A stretch of 64,000 bases of DNA from UBA10649 sp963842725 (GCA_963842725.1 CAWJHN010000003.1:372001-436000); one strand, 5' to 3'. Shown: positions 42,316-51,647, counted from the first letter of the stretch. The notes: a model not told the origin generated them from the sequence alone. Made by a program: numbers and translations.

Positions 42316-43557
42316 ATGGGACTCGCACTGGTTGGCGTCAGCCATACCGACGTCCCGCTCACCGCACTCGACGACATCAGCCGCAGCGCCGGCTCGCTTC
42401 CATCGGACCTGGTGATCGAACCGCATGCCGGGGTGTCCGGTGCGGTGCTGCTCTCCACCTGCAATCGGGTTGAGCTCTACCTCGAGGCGGAGGATCCGCG
42501 TCGAGCCGCCGAGGCTGTCGCCAAGATGTTCGCGAAGCGCGTCCAGCAGGGGGTCGAGGTACCGACGCCGCGACTGGGAATCGACGTCGCGCGCCACCTC
42601 TTCTCGGTGGCGGCCGGACTCGAGTCGATGGTCATCGGCGAGGACGAGGTCGCCGGTCAGGTCCGGCGTGCCCTGAAGCGGGCACATGACGAGGAGACGA
42701 CGTCGTCGTCGCTCGAGCGGCTTTTCCAGTCGGCCTCTGCCACGTCGAAGAAGGTCTCGGCCACCACCGGGCTGGGCGCGGCAGGGCGATCGATCGCGTC
42801 GGTGGCGGTGGACCTCGTCGAGCAGGAGGACGGCCCCATCGAGGGCAAGTCCGTGCTGGTCATCGGCACCGGGTCCTTCGCGCGGGTCGTGCACGCGACC
42901 GTCGTGAAGCGCGGCAGCCAGGCACCGATGATCTTCTCCAGCAGCGGCCGGGCCAAGCGGTTCGTGGAGTCGCACGGCGGTGTCGCCGTCGGCCAGGCGG
43001 ATCTCATGGAGGCGCTCGCCAGCGTCGAGCTCGTGGTGTCCTGCAGCGGGGCGCCCCATCCGATCCTCGACGCGCACACCCTGCGCATCGTCACCGAGCA
43101 TCGCACGCGCCCGCTCCACGTCCTCGACCTCGCCCTGACGCAGGACGTCGACAACGAGGCACGCCAACTCGACTCGGTCCGCGTCATCGACCTCGACGTC
43201 ATCTCTGGGCATGCGCCGCAGGAGCACGGAGACGCGGTGACGAACGCGCAGCGGCTGGTCAACGAGGCCGTCGAGCGCTTCTCGGCCCGCGAGTCCGAGC
43301 GGAGCGCCGACGCCGTGATCATCGCAATGAGGTCGCACGTGCAGGACCTGATGGAGCGCGAACGCGCGCGCATCAAGCATCGCCTGTCCCCGGACGTCGC
43401 CGCCTCCGTCGAGGACTCGCTGCGGCACTTCATCGGAGAGCTCCTGCACGAGCCGACGGTCCGGGCGCAGCAGTTCACCCGTGAGGGATCCACGGACGAG
43501 TTCGAGCAGTCGGTGCGGAACGTCTTCGGCATCGAGCCGGGCACCCCGCGCTCATGA
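42316..43557 (+). CDS. hemA: Glutamyl-tRNA reductase
   Basis: The 413-residue enzyme reduces glutamyl-tRNA to glutamate-1-semialdehyde, the committed step of C5-route heme synthesis. It has the catalytic Cys in LLSTCNRVELYLE, SVAAGLESMVIGEDEVAGQV, an NADPH Rossmann motif VLVIGTGSFARVV and a C-terminal dimerisation helix. I chose the ATG at 42316 (MGLALVGVSHTDVPL); an upstream in-frame start at 42283 would lie in the promoter palindrome. Overlaps hemC in ATGA. Confidence 0.95.
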   Translation: MGLALVGVSHTDVPLTALDDISRSAGSLPSDLVIEPHAGVSGAVLLSTCNRVELYLEAEDPRRAAEAVAKMFAKRVQQGVEVPTPRLGIDVARHLFSVAAGLESMVIGEDEVAGQVRRALKRAHDEETTSSSLERLFQSASATSKKVSATTGLGAAGRSIASVAVDLVEQEDGPIEGKSVLVIGTGSFARVVHATVVKRGSQAPMIFSSSGRAKRFVESHGGVAVGQADLMEALASVELVVSCSGAPHPILDAHTLRIVTEHRTRPLHVLDLALTQDVDNEARQLDSVRVIDLDVISGHAPQEHGDAVTNAQRLVNEAVERFSARESERSADAVIIAMRSHVQDLMERERARIKHRLSPDVAASVEDSLRHFIGELLHEPTVRAQQFTREGSTDEFEQSVRNVFGIEPGTPRS

Positions 43558-44501
43558 CGCGGCCTCTGCGACTCGGCACGCGTGGCAGCGCCCTCGCCCG
43601 CACCCAGTCGCAGCTCGTGGCCGACGAGATCACGACTCGCACCGGGCGGGCCGTCGACCTGGTCATCATCCGGACCCTGGGCGACGTGACCAGCGGGCCG
43701 CTGGCCAGCATGCCCCAGCCCGGCGTGTTCGTGTCGGCGTTGCGCACGGCCCTGCTCGACGACGAGGTGGACCTCGTCGTTCACTCGATGAAGGATCTGC
43801 CCTCCGAGCCGACGGACGGCATCTGCCTCGCGGCCGTGCCGCCGCGCGTCGATCCGCACGATGCGCTGGTGTCCGCCGGCAACCTCCGGCTGCTCGACCT
43901 GCCGGTCTCGGCGCGGGTCGGGACCAGCTCGCCCCGGAGGGCGGCCCGGCTCCGCGCCACCCGACCCGACCTCGTCCTCAGCGACCTGCGCGGAAACGTC
44001 GACTCGCGGATCGCGAAGGTCCGCACCGGTGCGCTCGACGCCACGATCCTTGCCGTTGCCGGACTCTCGCGCCTTGGCCGCCTCGCCGAGGTCGCCGAGG
44101 TCATCGACATGGCCGTGATGCTGCCGGCACCGGCCCAGGGCGCCCTCGCGATCGAGTGTCGGACCTCCGACGGCGAGGTCACGTCGCTGCTGGCCGAGCT
44201 GGACGACCCGGCAACCCGGCTCACGACGGCCGCCGAGCGCGCGGTCCTCTCGAGGGTCTCGGCGACGTGCGCGTCGGCGGTGGGAGCCCACGCGATCATG
44301 GCCTACGCGGGCATGACCCTGACGGCGGACGTGTCCGGTCGCGCGGCCGGCGAGTACGTGTCGCACACCGCGACCGCGCCCATCCCGGCCGGTGGGGCGG
44401 ACGCGGCCGAAGCCGCCCGAGGCCTGGGCGTGCTGGTCGCGGAACGACTCCTCGAGGCGGGTGCCGGTCCTTTCATCTCGCCCGAGCGCACGCGTGACTG
44501 A
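43554..44501 (+). CDS. hemC: Hydroxymethylbilane synthase (porphobilinogen deaminase)
   Basis: The 315-residue enzyme joins four porphobilinogens. It starts RPLRLGTRGSALARTQSQL and has VHSMKDLPSE, VGTSSPRRAAR and DLRGNVDSRIAKV, with catalytic Asp and Arg residues. The dipyrromethane-cofactor Cys is in SATCASAVGAH, a divergent setting for the usual GGCQVPIG but in the right place. It overlaps hemA by four bases and hemD by eight. Confidence 0.95.
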   Translation: MTRPLRLGTRGSALARTQSQLVADEITTRTGRAVDLVIIRTLGDVTSGPLASMPQPGVFVSALRTALLDDEVDLVVHSMKDLPSEPTDGICLAAVPPRVDPHDALVSAGNLRLLDLPVSARVGTSSPRRAARLRATRPDLVLSDLRGNVDSRIAKVRTGALDATILAVAGLSRLGRLAEVAEVIDMAVMLPAPAQGALAIECRTSDGEVTSLLAELDDPATRLTTAAERAVLSRVSATCASAVGAHAIMAYAGMTLTADVSGRAAGEYVSHTATAPIPAGGADAAEAARGLGVLVAERLLEAGAGPFISPERTRD

Positions 44502-45267
44502 CGTCCTGCTCGTGCGCGCCCTCGGCGGCGACGACACGGACGCCGACGCGCTGCGGGCGCTGGGCGTGTGCGTCGTGGAGGACCCCTACCTGAGTGTCGA
44601 TGCGTGCTCGGACGCGGACGCGACCCATCGCGCGCACAGCGTGCTGCAGGCGATCGGCGAGTCCGCCGACTGGCTCGTGGTCACGTCACGGGCCGCGTTG
44701 CGGGCCCTTGCGGAACTGGCATCGCCTAGCCTGCTTGCCGATGCGTTCGCGCGTGGCCGGGAGCGTGGCCTCTCCTTCGCAGCGGTCGGGGAGTCGACGG
44801 CCTCGGCCATGCGCGACCTCGGAGCTGACGCGGTGCTGACGCCGGCCCAGAGCACGGCGGCCGGGTTGCGCACCGAACTGGTCTGCCGTCCTGCGGCACG
44901 CGTGATCCTGCCTCAGGGCCGTCAGGCGATGACCGGGCTCGCCGAGGGGCTTCGGGCGGTCGGATGGACCGTCGACCAGGAGGTCGTCTACGAGACGGCG
45001 ACGGTCAGCGAGCGTCCGTCATCGGCAGATGGCCTGGCACGGGGTGCCTTCGACGCCGTCGTGCTGCGGTCGCCCACGGCGGTGCGCGCGGTCGCGTCGT
45101 TCGTCCCGGTGCTGGCCCCGGGGACGGTCGTCGTCTGCGGCGGCCCCACGACTGCGGATGAGGCGAACCGGCTGGGGCTGCCGAACATCGTGGTGAGCCC
45201 GGCCCCGGGCGCGGCGGCGGTTGCTGAGACGGTTGTGCGGTCCACGACCACCCTGGATGCGATGTGA
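44494..45267 (+). CDS. hemD: Uroporphyrinogen-III synthase
   Basis: The 257-residue two-domain protein closes hydroxymethylbilane to uroporphyrinogen III. The family is poorly conserved; the recognisable parts are DWLVVTSRAALRALAEL, LSFAAVGESTASAMRDLG and the C-terminal VVLRSPTAVRAVASF and GTVVVCGGPTTADEANRLG. Position between hemC and hemB supports the call. Unlike many actinobacteria, HemD is not fused to a methyltransferase. The GTG start at 44494 lies inside the end of hemC. Confidence 0.9.
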   Translation: MTDVLLVRALGGDDTDADALRALGVCVVEDPYLSVDACSDADATHRAHSVLQAIGESADWLVVTSRAALRALAELASPSLLADAFARGRERGLSFAAVGESTASAMRDLGADAVLTPAQSTAAGLRTELVCRPAARVILPQGRQAMTGLAEGLRAVGWTVDQEVVYETATVSERPSSADGLARGAFDAVVLRSPTAVRAVASFVPVLAPGTVVVCGGPTTADEANRLGLPNIVVSPAPGAAAVAETVVRSTTTLDAM

Positions 45268-45277
45268 AGGAGCGAAC

Positions 45278-46261
45278 ATGACGGACCCCTACGAGCGGCC
45301 AAGACGCCTGCGCGGCACGCCGGCCATGCGGCGCCTGGTCCAGGAGACCCGGCTGCATCCGAACCAGTTCATCCTCCCAGCCTTCCTGCGCGAGGGGCTG
45401 GACGCACCCGTCGAGATCGCCGGCATGCCGGGAGTCATGCAGCACTCGCGTGACTCCCTGAAGCGTGCGGCCGCCGAGGCGGTCGCCAGTGGCGTGAGCG
45501 GGATCATGCTGTTCGGCGTGCCGCAGGAGCGGGATCCCGTTGCTACCGAGGCGTGCAGCCTCGAGGGCGTGCTGTCCGTGGCGGTCTCCGACGTGCGCTC
45601 CGAGGTGGGAGACGACGCTGTCGTCATCGCCGACCTGTGCCTCGACGAGTTCACCGATCACGGGCACTGCGGCGTGCTCGACGCCCAGGGGCGAGTCGAC
45701 AACGACGCGACCCTGCAGGTCTACCAGCGCATGGCGCACGTCCTGGCCGACGCCGGCGCCCACATGCTCGGCACCAGCGGAATGATGGACGGCCAGGTCG
45801 CCGCGGTCCGCGAGGCGCTCGACGACGTCGACCGGCACGACGTGTCGATCCTCGCCTATGCGGCAAAGTACGCGTCGGCCTTCTACGGGCCGTTCCGCAA
45901 CGCGGTCGAGTCACGGCTCGACGGCGATCGCCGCACCTACCAGCAGAATCCCGGCAACCGTCGCGAGTCCGAGCGCGAGGTCAGGCTCGACGTCGCCGAG
46001 GGCGCGGACATCGTCATGGTCAAGCCCGGACTGCCCTACCTCGACGTCATCGCCGACGTCGCCGCGATGGTCGATGTGCCGGTGGCCGCGTACGTGGTCT
46101 CCGGCGAGATGGCCATGGTGGAGTATGCGGCCGCGGCCGGCGCCATTGATCGTCAACGAGCGATCCTGGAAGTCCTGACCTCGGTGAACCGCGCAGGTGC
46201 CGACGTCATCTGCACGTATTGGGCCGTCGAGGCCGCCAACTGGCTGCGAGAGGGAGCGTGA
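45278..46261 (+). CDS. hemB: Delta-aminolevulinic acid dehydratase (porphobilinogen synthase)
   Basis: The 327-residue TIM barrel condenses two ALA molecules. The two Schiff-base lysines are in ILAYAAKYASAFYGPFR and DIVMVKPGLPYLDV. The metal loop reads ADLCLDEFTDHGHCG: the middle cysteine of the zinc-type site is Asp, so the catalytic metal site is a Cys/Asp/Cys hybrid. The ATG at 45278 follows a GAAGGAG ribosome site 10 bases after hemD. Confidence 0.95.
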   Translation: MTDPYERPRRLRGTPAMRRLVQETRLHPNQFILPAFLREGLDAPVEIAGMPGVMQHSRDSLKRAAAEAVASGVSGIMLFGVPQERDPVATEACSLEGVLSVAVSDVRSEVGDDAVVIADLCLDEFTDHGHCGVLDAQGRVDNDATLQVYQRMAHVLADAGAHMLGTSGMMDGQVAAVREALDDVDRHDVSILAYAAKYASAFYGPFRNAVESRLDGDRRTYQQNPGNRRESEREVRLDVAEGADIVMVKPGLPYLDVIADVAAMVDVPVAAYVVSGEMAMVEYAAAAGAIDRQRAILEVLTSVNRAGADVICTYWAVEAANWLREGA

Positions 46262-46263
46262 GC

Positions 46264-47568
46264 GTGCGTACGTACTCGGAGTCGGAGAAGTGGCACGCCC
46301 GGGCCTCGCGGGTGGTGCCGGGCGGCGTCAGCTCACCCGTGCGCGCGTTCCGTGCCGTGGGCGGTCACCCGGTCTACTTCACGAAGGGGTCGGGGGCCTG
46401 GGTCACCGACGTGGACGGCAACGAGTACGTCGACATGATCGGCTCGTGGGGCCCGATGATCCTGGGTCACGCGCACCCGGCGGTCGTATCCGCCGTGACC
46501 GAGGTCGTTGCGGCCTCGTCGTCATTCGGTGCGCCGACGATCGCCGAGACGCTGCTGGCCGAGGAGATCATCCGCCGCGTCGAGGCGGTCGACCGCGTCC
46601 GGTTCGTGTCGTCGGGCACGGAGGCCGTCATGACGGCGATGCGCCTGGCGCGTGCGGCGACAGACCGGGACCTCATCGTCAAGTTCGCGGGCTGCTACCA
46701 CGGTCACGTGGACGCGCTGCTGGTGCAGGCCGGCTCGGGCGTCGCAACGCTGGGCCTGCCCAACTCTCCGGGCGTGACGGCCGGCACCGTCCAGGACACG
46801 ATCGTGCTCCCGTACAACGACCGGGCCGCCGTCGAGGAGCTGTTCGCGAACCGGGGAGACCGCATCGCCGCCGTGTTCGCGGAGGCCATTCCGGCGAACA
46901 TGGGAGTGGTCCCTCCCGTCGATTCGTTCAACGCGTTCCTGCGCGAGGTCACGACCAGAAGCGGCGCGCTGCTCGTCCTCGACGAGGTGATGACCGGCTT
47001 CCGGATCGGACCGGCCGGCTGGTGGGGACGCACCGGGCAGCCGGAGGGCTGGCGGCCGGACCTGCTCACGTTCGGCAAGGTGATCGGCGGCGGGTACCCC
47101 CTGGCCGCCGTCGGCGGCAGCGCCGCGATCCTCGACCTGCTCGCGCCGGTCGGCCCGGTGTACCAGGCAGGCACCCTGAGCGGCAATCCGGTGGCGGCCA
47201 CGGCGGGGCTGGTGACACTCCAGCAGTGCACCGACGACGTGTATCACCACCTCGACGCGCAGGCCGCGGCCGTCGGAGCGATCGTCTCGACAGCCCTTGC
47301 GCGGGAAGGGGTTCCGCATCGACTGCAGTCCGATGGCAACCTGTTCAGCATCTTCTTCCGCGACGGCGAGGTCCGCGACTTCGCCGAGGCTGCCGACCAG
47401 GACGAGGCCGCCTTCGCACGCTTCTTCCGGGCGATGCTCGACGAGGGCGTGTCGCTTCCCCCGTCCGCCTTCGAGGCGTGGTTCGTCTCCGCGGCCCACG
47501 GGGATCGCGAACTCGAGCGGATCGAGAGGGCGGCCGCGGTCGCCGCTCGGGCGGCTGCGCTTCCATAG
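46264..47568 (+). CDS. hemL: Glutamate-1-semialdehyde 2,1-aminomutase
   Basis: The 434-residue PLP enzyme makes 5-aminolevulinate from glutamate-1-semialdehyde. It has the PLP Lys in LLTFGKVIGGGYPLAA, RFVSSGTEAVMTAMRLARAA and GALLVLDEVMTGFR. Of two close GTG codons I prefer 46264, seven bases from an AGGGAG ribosome site; 46258 overlaps the hemB stop but is only one base from that site. It closes the hemACDBL operon. Confidence 0.95.
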   Translation: MRTYSESEKWHARASRVVPGGVSSPVRAFRAVGGHPVYFTKGSGAWVTDVDGNEYVDMIGSWGPMILGHAHPAVVSAVTEVVAASSSFGAPTIAETLLAEEIIRRVEAVDRVRFVSSGTEAVMTAMRLARAATDRDLIVKFAGCYHGHVDALLVQAGSGVATLGLPNSPGVTAGTVQDTIVLPYNDRAAVEELFANRGDRIAAVFAEAIPANMGVVPPVDSFNAFLREVTTRSGALLVLDEVMTGFRIGPAGWWGRTGQPEGWRPDLLTFGKVIGGGYPLAAVGGSAAILDLLAPVGPVYQAGTLSGNPVAATAGLVTLQQCTDDVYHHLDAQAAAVGAIVSTALAREGVPHRLQSDGNLFSIFFRDGEVRDFAEAADQDEAAFARFFRAMLDEGVSLPPSAFEAWFVSAAHGDRELERIERAAAVAARAAALP

Positions 47569-47588
47569 CGACGATGCAGGGCGGCGGC

Positions 47589-47594
47589 TACCGT
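47589..47594 (+). promoter_or_regulatory. -10 element of the small membrane protein gene
   Basis: TACCGT is followed, after seven bases, by the ATG at 47602 with no ribosome site between, which suggests a leaderless transcript separate from hemL. Confidence 0.45.
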
Positions 47595-47601
47595 ATCGAC
47601 C

Positions 47602-48051
47602 ATGAGCAGACCGGTCAGCCTCACGATCGCCGTCATCCTGCAGTGGATTGCGGCGGTCGTCGCGGCCATCTCCGGCTTCGACCTGATGGCGGCGGCCTTC
47701 GAGATGTCGAAGGAGGGGACGGCTGCCCAGCTCGAGGCCGCGCTCGCCGGCCAGGGCATCGATGACGTGTCGGGCTCCCTCATCCTCATCGGCGTGTTCA
47801 TCGCGGGCGTGCTGATCACCTGCATCGCGCTGGTGCGCGTGATGGCCGCCTTCTACCTGGGCCGGGGCCGCAACTGGGCTCGTATCGTCGTCACGGTCCT
47901 CGTCGGCCTCAACCTGATCGGCGGCTTCGCCTACCTGTTCCAGGGCTACCTGCTCCGCGCGTCGCTGACGATCGCCATCGAGCTGCTCATCGTCTGGCTC
48001 CTCTTCAACGAGCGCTCGAGCGCCTTCATCCGAGAGCGGTCCGCCGCCTGA
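47602..48051 (+). CDS. Hypothetical four-helix membrane protein
   Basis: The 149-residue protein has helices near SLTIAVILQWIAAVVAAISG, LILIGVFIAGVLITCIALV, VVTVLVGLNLIGGFAYLF and LTIAIELLIVWLLF, with an acidic extracytoplasmic loop of about 30 residues after the first helix. I do not recognise the family. Codon use matches its neighbours, so the gene is probably real. It sits between hemL and a methyltransferase gene. Confidence 0.7.
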   Translation: MSRPVSLTIAVILQWIAAVVAAISGFDLMAAAFEMSKEGTAAQLEAALAGQGIDDVSGSLILIGVFIAGVLITCIALVRVMAAFYLGRGRNWARIVVTVLVGLNLIGGFAYLFQGYLLRASLTIAIELLIVWLLFNERSSAFIRERSAA

Positions 48052-48092
48052 GAACCCGTGACTTCGGCGCTGCTGGATGCGACGCTGTGGGC

Positions 48093-48935
48093 ATGGCTCA
48101 GGACTCGGACCAAGCGGCCGGCGCAGCGCGACTCTTCGACTCGCTGGCGGACCAGTACGACGCTGTCGGCGTGGACTTCTTCCGGCCGATCGCGGCCGGC
48201 CTGATCGAGGCGATGCGCCCTGAGCGCGGTGAGCGCTGGCTCGACATCGGCTGCGGCCGGGGCGCGGTGCTGCTCCCCGTCGCCGAGTCGATCGGCCCTG
48301 CCGGGCACGCGGTGGGCATGGACGTGTCACCGCGCATGGTCGAGCTCGCCCTGCAGGGAGCCCGCGAGCGCGGCCTGACGAACGTCGAGGGGTTCGTAGG
48401 CGATGCGCAGTCGCCCGACGCCCCGGGCGCGCCCTTCGACGCGATCGCCTCGTCGCTGGTGCTGTTCTTCCTGCCCGACCCGGCGGCGGCGGTGGGCGCC
48501 TGGCGAGGGCTGCTCCGGCCGGGCGGTCGGCTGGGCGTCACGACCTTCGGCCCGGTGGATCCGCGGTGGCAGCACGTCGACGAGGTGTTCGCGCCGTATC
48601 TCCCCGAACGGATGCGGGATGCACGCACCAGCGGGCGCGTCGGCCCCTTCGCCAGCGACGAGGGCGTCGCCGGCCTCGTCGCGGATGCGGCCTTCGACGA
48701 GGTGCGGACGGTCACGACCTCGGTGCCGGTTCGTTTCGCGGACGCGGAGCAGTGGCACGACTTCACCTGGTCGGTCGGGCAGCGGGCCATGTGGCTGAGC
48801 ATCCCCGAGCCGGAGCGTCCCGCGGTCCGCGCAGAGGCGGAGCGGCGGCTCGCGTCGATGGCGGACGGCGACGGCTCGGTCACCTTCGTGCAGGCGGTGC
48901 GGCACACCCTCGGAGTGCGGATCGACGGCACGTGA
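48093..48935 (+). CDS. Class I SAM-dependent methyltransferase
   Basis: The 280-residue protein has SAM motif I WLDIGCGRGAVLLPVAE, the acidic motif II end GMDVSPRMVELA and post-motif FDAIASSLVLFFLPDP. It is UbiE/MenG-like in layout, but the substrate is unknown. GTG at 48087 and ATG at 48093 are both possible starts; neither has a clear ribosome site. The stop overlaps the GTG of the secreted phosphoesterase gene. Confidence 0.85.
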   Translation: MAQDSDQAAGAARLFDSLADQYDAVGVDFFRPIAAGLIEAMRPERGERWLDIGCGRGAVLLPVAESIGPAGHAVGMDVSPRMVELALQGARERGLTNVEGFVGDAQSPDAPGAPFDAIASSLVLFFLPDPAAAVGAWRGLLRPGGRLGVTTFGPVDPRWQHVDEVFAPYLPERMRDARTSGRVGPFASDEGVAGLVADAAFDEVRTVTTSVPVRFADAEQWHDFTWSVGQRAMWLSIPEPERPAVRAEAERRLASMADGDGSVTFVQAVRHTLGVRIDGT

Positions 48936-49819
48936 GGTCGTCGCGGTTCCGCCGCGCGCTGCTGGCCGCCGGACTCGTGGCGGCCGGCATTCTCGGCGCG
49001 TCGGCGCACCCCTCGATCGCGGTTCCGACCGCGTCCCGCTCGTCGGTCGCGGTGATCGGCGACTTCGGGAACCTGTCGGCGGCGCAGGCGGACGTGGCCG
49101 ATCTCGTGGCCCGGATCGACCCGCTCGCCGTGGTGACCACGGGTGACAACCTGTACGGATCCGCCACGTACGCGCAGGCGGTCGGCGCGTTCTACTGCCC
49201 GTTCCTCGCGGGCGCACCGTCGTCGACGGAGTGTCCGCGGGAGCGGATGGCCACGCGCAACGGCTTCTTCCCGTCGACCGGGAACCACGACTACACCGAC
49301 GGAGGTATCGCCGCCTATCGGGCCTACTTCACGGCCCTGGGCGGCCGCACGACGTACGCCGTGACGCGAGGAGGCATCGAGTTCCTCGTCCTGGACAGCC
49401 AGGCCGCGATCGACTCGGTCGCGTCGATGACCCGACAGCGCTCATGGGTGCGGGCCCGGGCACGCGCATCACGGGCCGCGTGGCAGGTGGTGGTCCTGCA
49501 TCACGCGCCCTACTCGTCCAGCTCCGTGCACGGCTCGACCGTCGCGTTCCAGTGGCCGTTCCGCTCGTGGGGCGTGGACCTGGTCCTGTCGGGCCATGAC
49601 CACGACTACGAGCGCCTCTCGCGCGGCGGACTCACCTATGTCGTCAACGGTTCGGGCGGCGCCGACCTGTACCCGTTCGCCCGGCCGTTGCGGGGGTCGC
49701 TCATGCGCAACGACACCGATCACGGGGTGCTGCTGCTCACGGCCGGCGAGCGGAGCCTGGCCGGAGAGTTCCGGTCCACCGGCGGCTCCCGGGTCGACGG
49801 TTTCACGCTGCGCCGCTGA
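48932..49819 (+). CDS. Secreted calcineurin-like metallophosphoesterase
   Basis: The 295-residue protein has an N-terminal signal (RSSRFRRALLAAGLVAAGIL, cleavage near ASAHPS) and all five metal motifs: VIGDFGNL, VVTTGDNLYG, PSTGNHDYTD, VVVLHHAPYSSSS and LVLSGHDHDYERL. The last motif resembles purple acid phosphatases. It probably acts outside the cell on phosphomonoesters or diesters. GTG start overlapping the methyltransferase stop in GTGA. Confidence 0.87.
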   Translation: MRSSRFRRALLAAGLVAAGILGASAHPSIAVPTASRSSVAVIGDFGNLSAAQADVADLVARIDPLAVVTTGDNLYGSATYAQAVGAFYCPFLAGAPSSTECPRERMATRNGFFPSTGNHDYTDGGIAAYRAYFTALGGRTTYAVTRGGIEFLVLDSQAAIDSVASMTRQRSWVRARARASRAAWQVVVLHHAPYSSSSVHGSTVAFQWPFRSWGVDLVLSGHDHDYERLSRGGLTYVVNGSGGADLYPFARPLRGSLMRNDTDHGVLLLTAGERSLAGEFRSTGGSRVDGFTLRR

Positions 49820-49903
49820 CGACCTGCGCGCGGGCAGACGTCATCCGGCGGACTCGCTTAGGATGCAGGGACAATCCGCCACGCCGAACCAAACGGGGGT
49901 CCC

Positions 49904-50395
49904 GTGAAGTCCCGACACCTGGCCGCAACCGCCCTGGTCGCCGCCCTTGCCCTCGCGTCCTGCTCGGGCGGATCCGAGGCGTCCGACGCCGAGGGTTCGG
50001 CCGCAACCGTGGCGTCCGACGCGGTCGAGTACCCGCCGGTCACGAATGACCTGGCCCGCGAGGCCCTGGTCGATGCGGAAATCGCCCTGGTCTGCTCGAG
50101 CGAGGACTTCGTGAAGTGCAAGTCCATGGACGGCGAGGGCACGTTCGCGGTGATGGTCATGACAGCGGCCGACCTCGACGCCACCTTCGCACGGATCTGC
50201 GCGAACCTCGTCCCACCCGGTGCCACGCCGGATCCGGCGCTGGCCGTCATGAAGGTGGTGACCGATCGGCGGTCCTTCCTCGTCGTCGGCGACACGGCGA
50301 TGCAGTTCCCCGACTCCGTCGATCCGGAGAAGATCAGGGACGTCCTGGGCGGCGAGGTCGTGTCGTTCGACGTCCTGTGCGCGCCTCAGGGGTGA
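49904..50395 (+). CDS. Hypothetical lipoprotein
   Basis: The 163-residue protein has a lipoprotein signal MKSRHLAATALVAALALASC with lipobox LASC, a Ser/Ala/Asp-rich tether and a compact domain with four cysteines (CSSEDFVKCKS, ICANL and a final LCAPQG). Two disulfides are plausible outside the cell. I do not recognise the domain. A TAGGAT -10 lies at 49859-49864. Confidence 0.7.
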   Translation: MKSRHLAATALVAALALASCSGGSEASDAEGSAATVASDAVEYPPVTNDLAREALVDAEIALVCSSEDFVKCKSMDGEGTFAVMVMTAADLDATFARICANLVPPGATPDPALAVMKVVTDRRSFLVVGDTAMQFPDSVDPEKIRDVLGGEVVSFDVLCAPQG

Positions 50396-50438
50396 TTCGT
50401 CCGATCGCCCGACCGGGACCCGCCAACAGCGTTCCGGC

Positions 50439-51182
50439 TTAGGGTGCGCGCAGCACGAAGACGCCCCAACCGAGGTAGCGCCGCCCGAACTCCAGATACC
50501 CGCGCCGGGAGCGCTCCAGGATGCCCCGCACCTCGGGTGCGTCCGCACTCTCGCGATTCGCCTCGAGCCAGGCCGTCAGCGTCCACCACTGGGCGGCCTC
50601 GTACCGGTCCCAGCTGTCCTCGTCGGCGAGCACCATCTCGACCAGGCTCATCCCGGTCGACTCGATGCGTCGCTGGGTGCCGGCCAGCGACGTGAAGTCG
50701 CCGGGAGCGCAGCCGACCGCGGCGTACGCGGACTCCGGCGGCTCCTCGCGCCAGAACGGCTCGCCGACGAGCATCAGCCCGCCGGCCGCGAGCGGTCGTT
50801 GCATGAGGCGGATGGTCCCCTCGATTCCCCCGCCGATCCAGGTGGCACCGATGCACGAGACGACGTCGAAGCCGGCGTCCCCCGCGTCGTAGTCGCTGGC
50901 GTCCGCGAGCGTGAACGTCACCCGATCGGAGACTCCCAGCTCCTGCGCGCGCGCCCGAGCGGCGGGGATGAACACGCTGCTGATGTCGACCCCGGTGCCG
51001 GTGATGCCGCGCTCGGCCGCCCACGTGCACAGCATCTCGCCCTTGCCGCAGGCCAGGTCGAGCTGACGCATGCCGGCCTCGAGTCGGCACACCTCGCCGA
51101 GCAGGCGCAGCTTCTCGGCCGAGAACGGGTTGAGGATCCGGTGGCTCTCCTCGGAGATCTCGTGCAACTGGAGTTCGTTCAC
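50439..51182 (-). CDS. Class I SAM-dependent methyltransferase
   Basis: The 247-residue protein has motif I QLDLACGKGEMLCTWA and GTGVDISSVFIPAARARAQ, then FDVVSCIGATWIGGG. LVGEPFWREEPP and WWTLTAWLEAN are typical of a widespread actinobacterial SAM methyltransferase group without known substrate. GTG start at 51182 (VNELQLHEISEESHRILNPF). It is divergent from the DUF2237 gene. Confidence 0.85.
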   Translation of the reverse strand: MNELQLHEISEESHRILNPFSAEKLRLLGEVCRLEAGMRQLDLACGKGEMLCTWAAERGITGTGVDISSVFIPAARARAQELGVSDRVTFTLADASDYDAGDAGFDVVSCIGATWIGGGIEGTIRLMQRPLAAGGLMLVGEPFWREEPPESAYAAVGCAPGDFTSLAGTQRRIESTGMSLVEMVLADEDSWDRYEAAQWWTLTAWLEANRESADAPEVRGILERSRRGYLEFGRRYLGWGVFVLRAP

Positions 51183-51227
51183 GCCTGAATCATCCAACGT
51201 GGACGGGCGCGGGCGGACGCCGCCTCC

Positions 51228-51233
51228 TACAGT
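51228..51233 (+). promoter_or_regulatory. -10 element of the DUF2237 gene (leaderless)
   Basis: TACAGT ends exactly six bases before the ATG at 51240, the leaderless spacing seen also before the nitrilase, KimA-like and dcd genes. Confidence 0.6.
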
Positions 51234-51239
51234 GAGGCA

Positions 51240-51638
51240 ATGGAATCGATGGGCCAGCGCAATGTGCTCGGCGACGACCTGCAGGTGTGCAGTATCGAGC
51301 CCCTGACGGGCTTCTACCGCGACGGCTACTGCAACACCGGTCCGGAGGACCTGGGATCCCACACGGTCTGCACGGTCGTGACGGCAGAGTTCCTCGAGCA
51401 CCAGAAGGCGATCGGCAACGACCTGTCGACACCGATGCCCCAGTACGGATTTCCTGGCCTGCTGCCCGGCGACCAGTGGGGCGTCTGCGCGGATCGCTGG
51501 CTGCAGTCGTACGAGGCCGGCGTCAAGGCCCCGGTCGTGCTCAGGGCCACCAATGAGGCAGCCCTCGATCTCGTCCCGCTGGGCGCCCTCACCGAGTGCG
51601 CTGCCGATGCCCCGGACGACGCTGCCGACCTGGCCTGA
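51240..51638 (+). CDS. DUF2237 family protein
   Basis: The 132-residue protein matches the DUF2237 pattern: RNVLGDDLQVCSIEPLTGFYRDG, HTVCTVVTAEFLEHQKAIGN, FPGLLPGDQWGVCADRW and HATNE-like VVLRATNEAALDLVPLGAL. The family is common in bacteria, with conserved Cys, Asp and Arg residues, and has no known function. Single gene, probably leaderless. Convergent with the glycosyltransferase gene. Confidence 0.85.
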   Translation: MESMGQRNVLGDDLQVCSIEPLTGFYRDGYCNTGPEDLGSHTVCTVVTAEFLEHQKAIGNDLSTPMPQYGFPGLLPGDQWGVCADRWLQSYEAGVKAPVVLRATNEAALDLVPLGALTECAADAPDDAADLA

Positions 51639-51647
51639 TCCGGGCTC

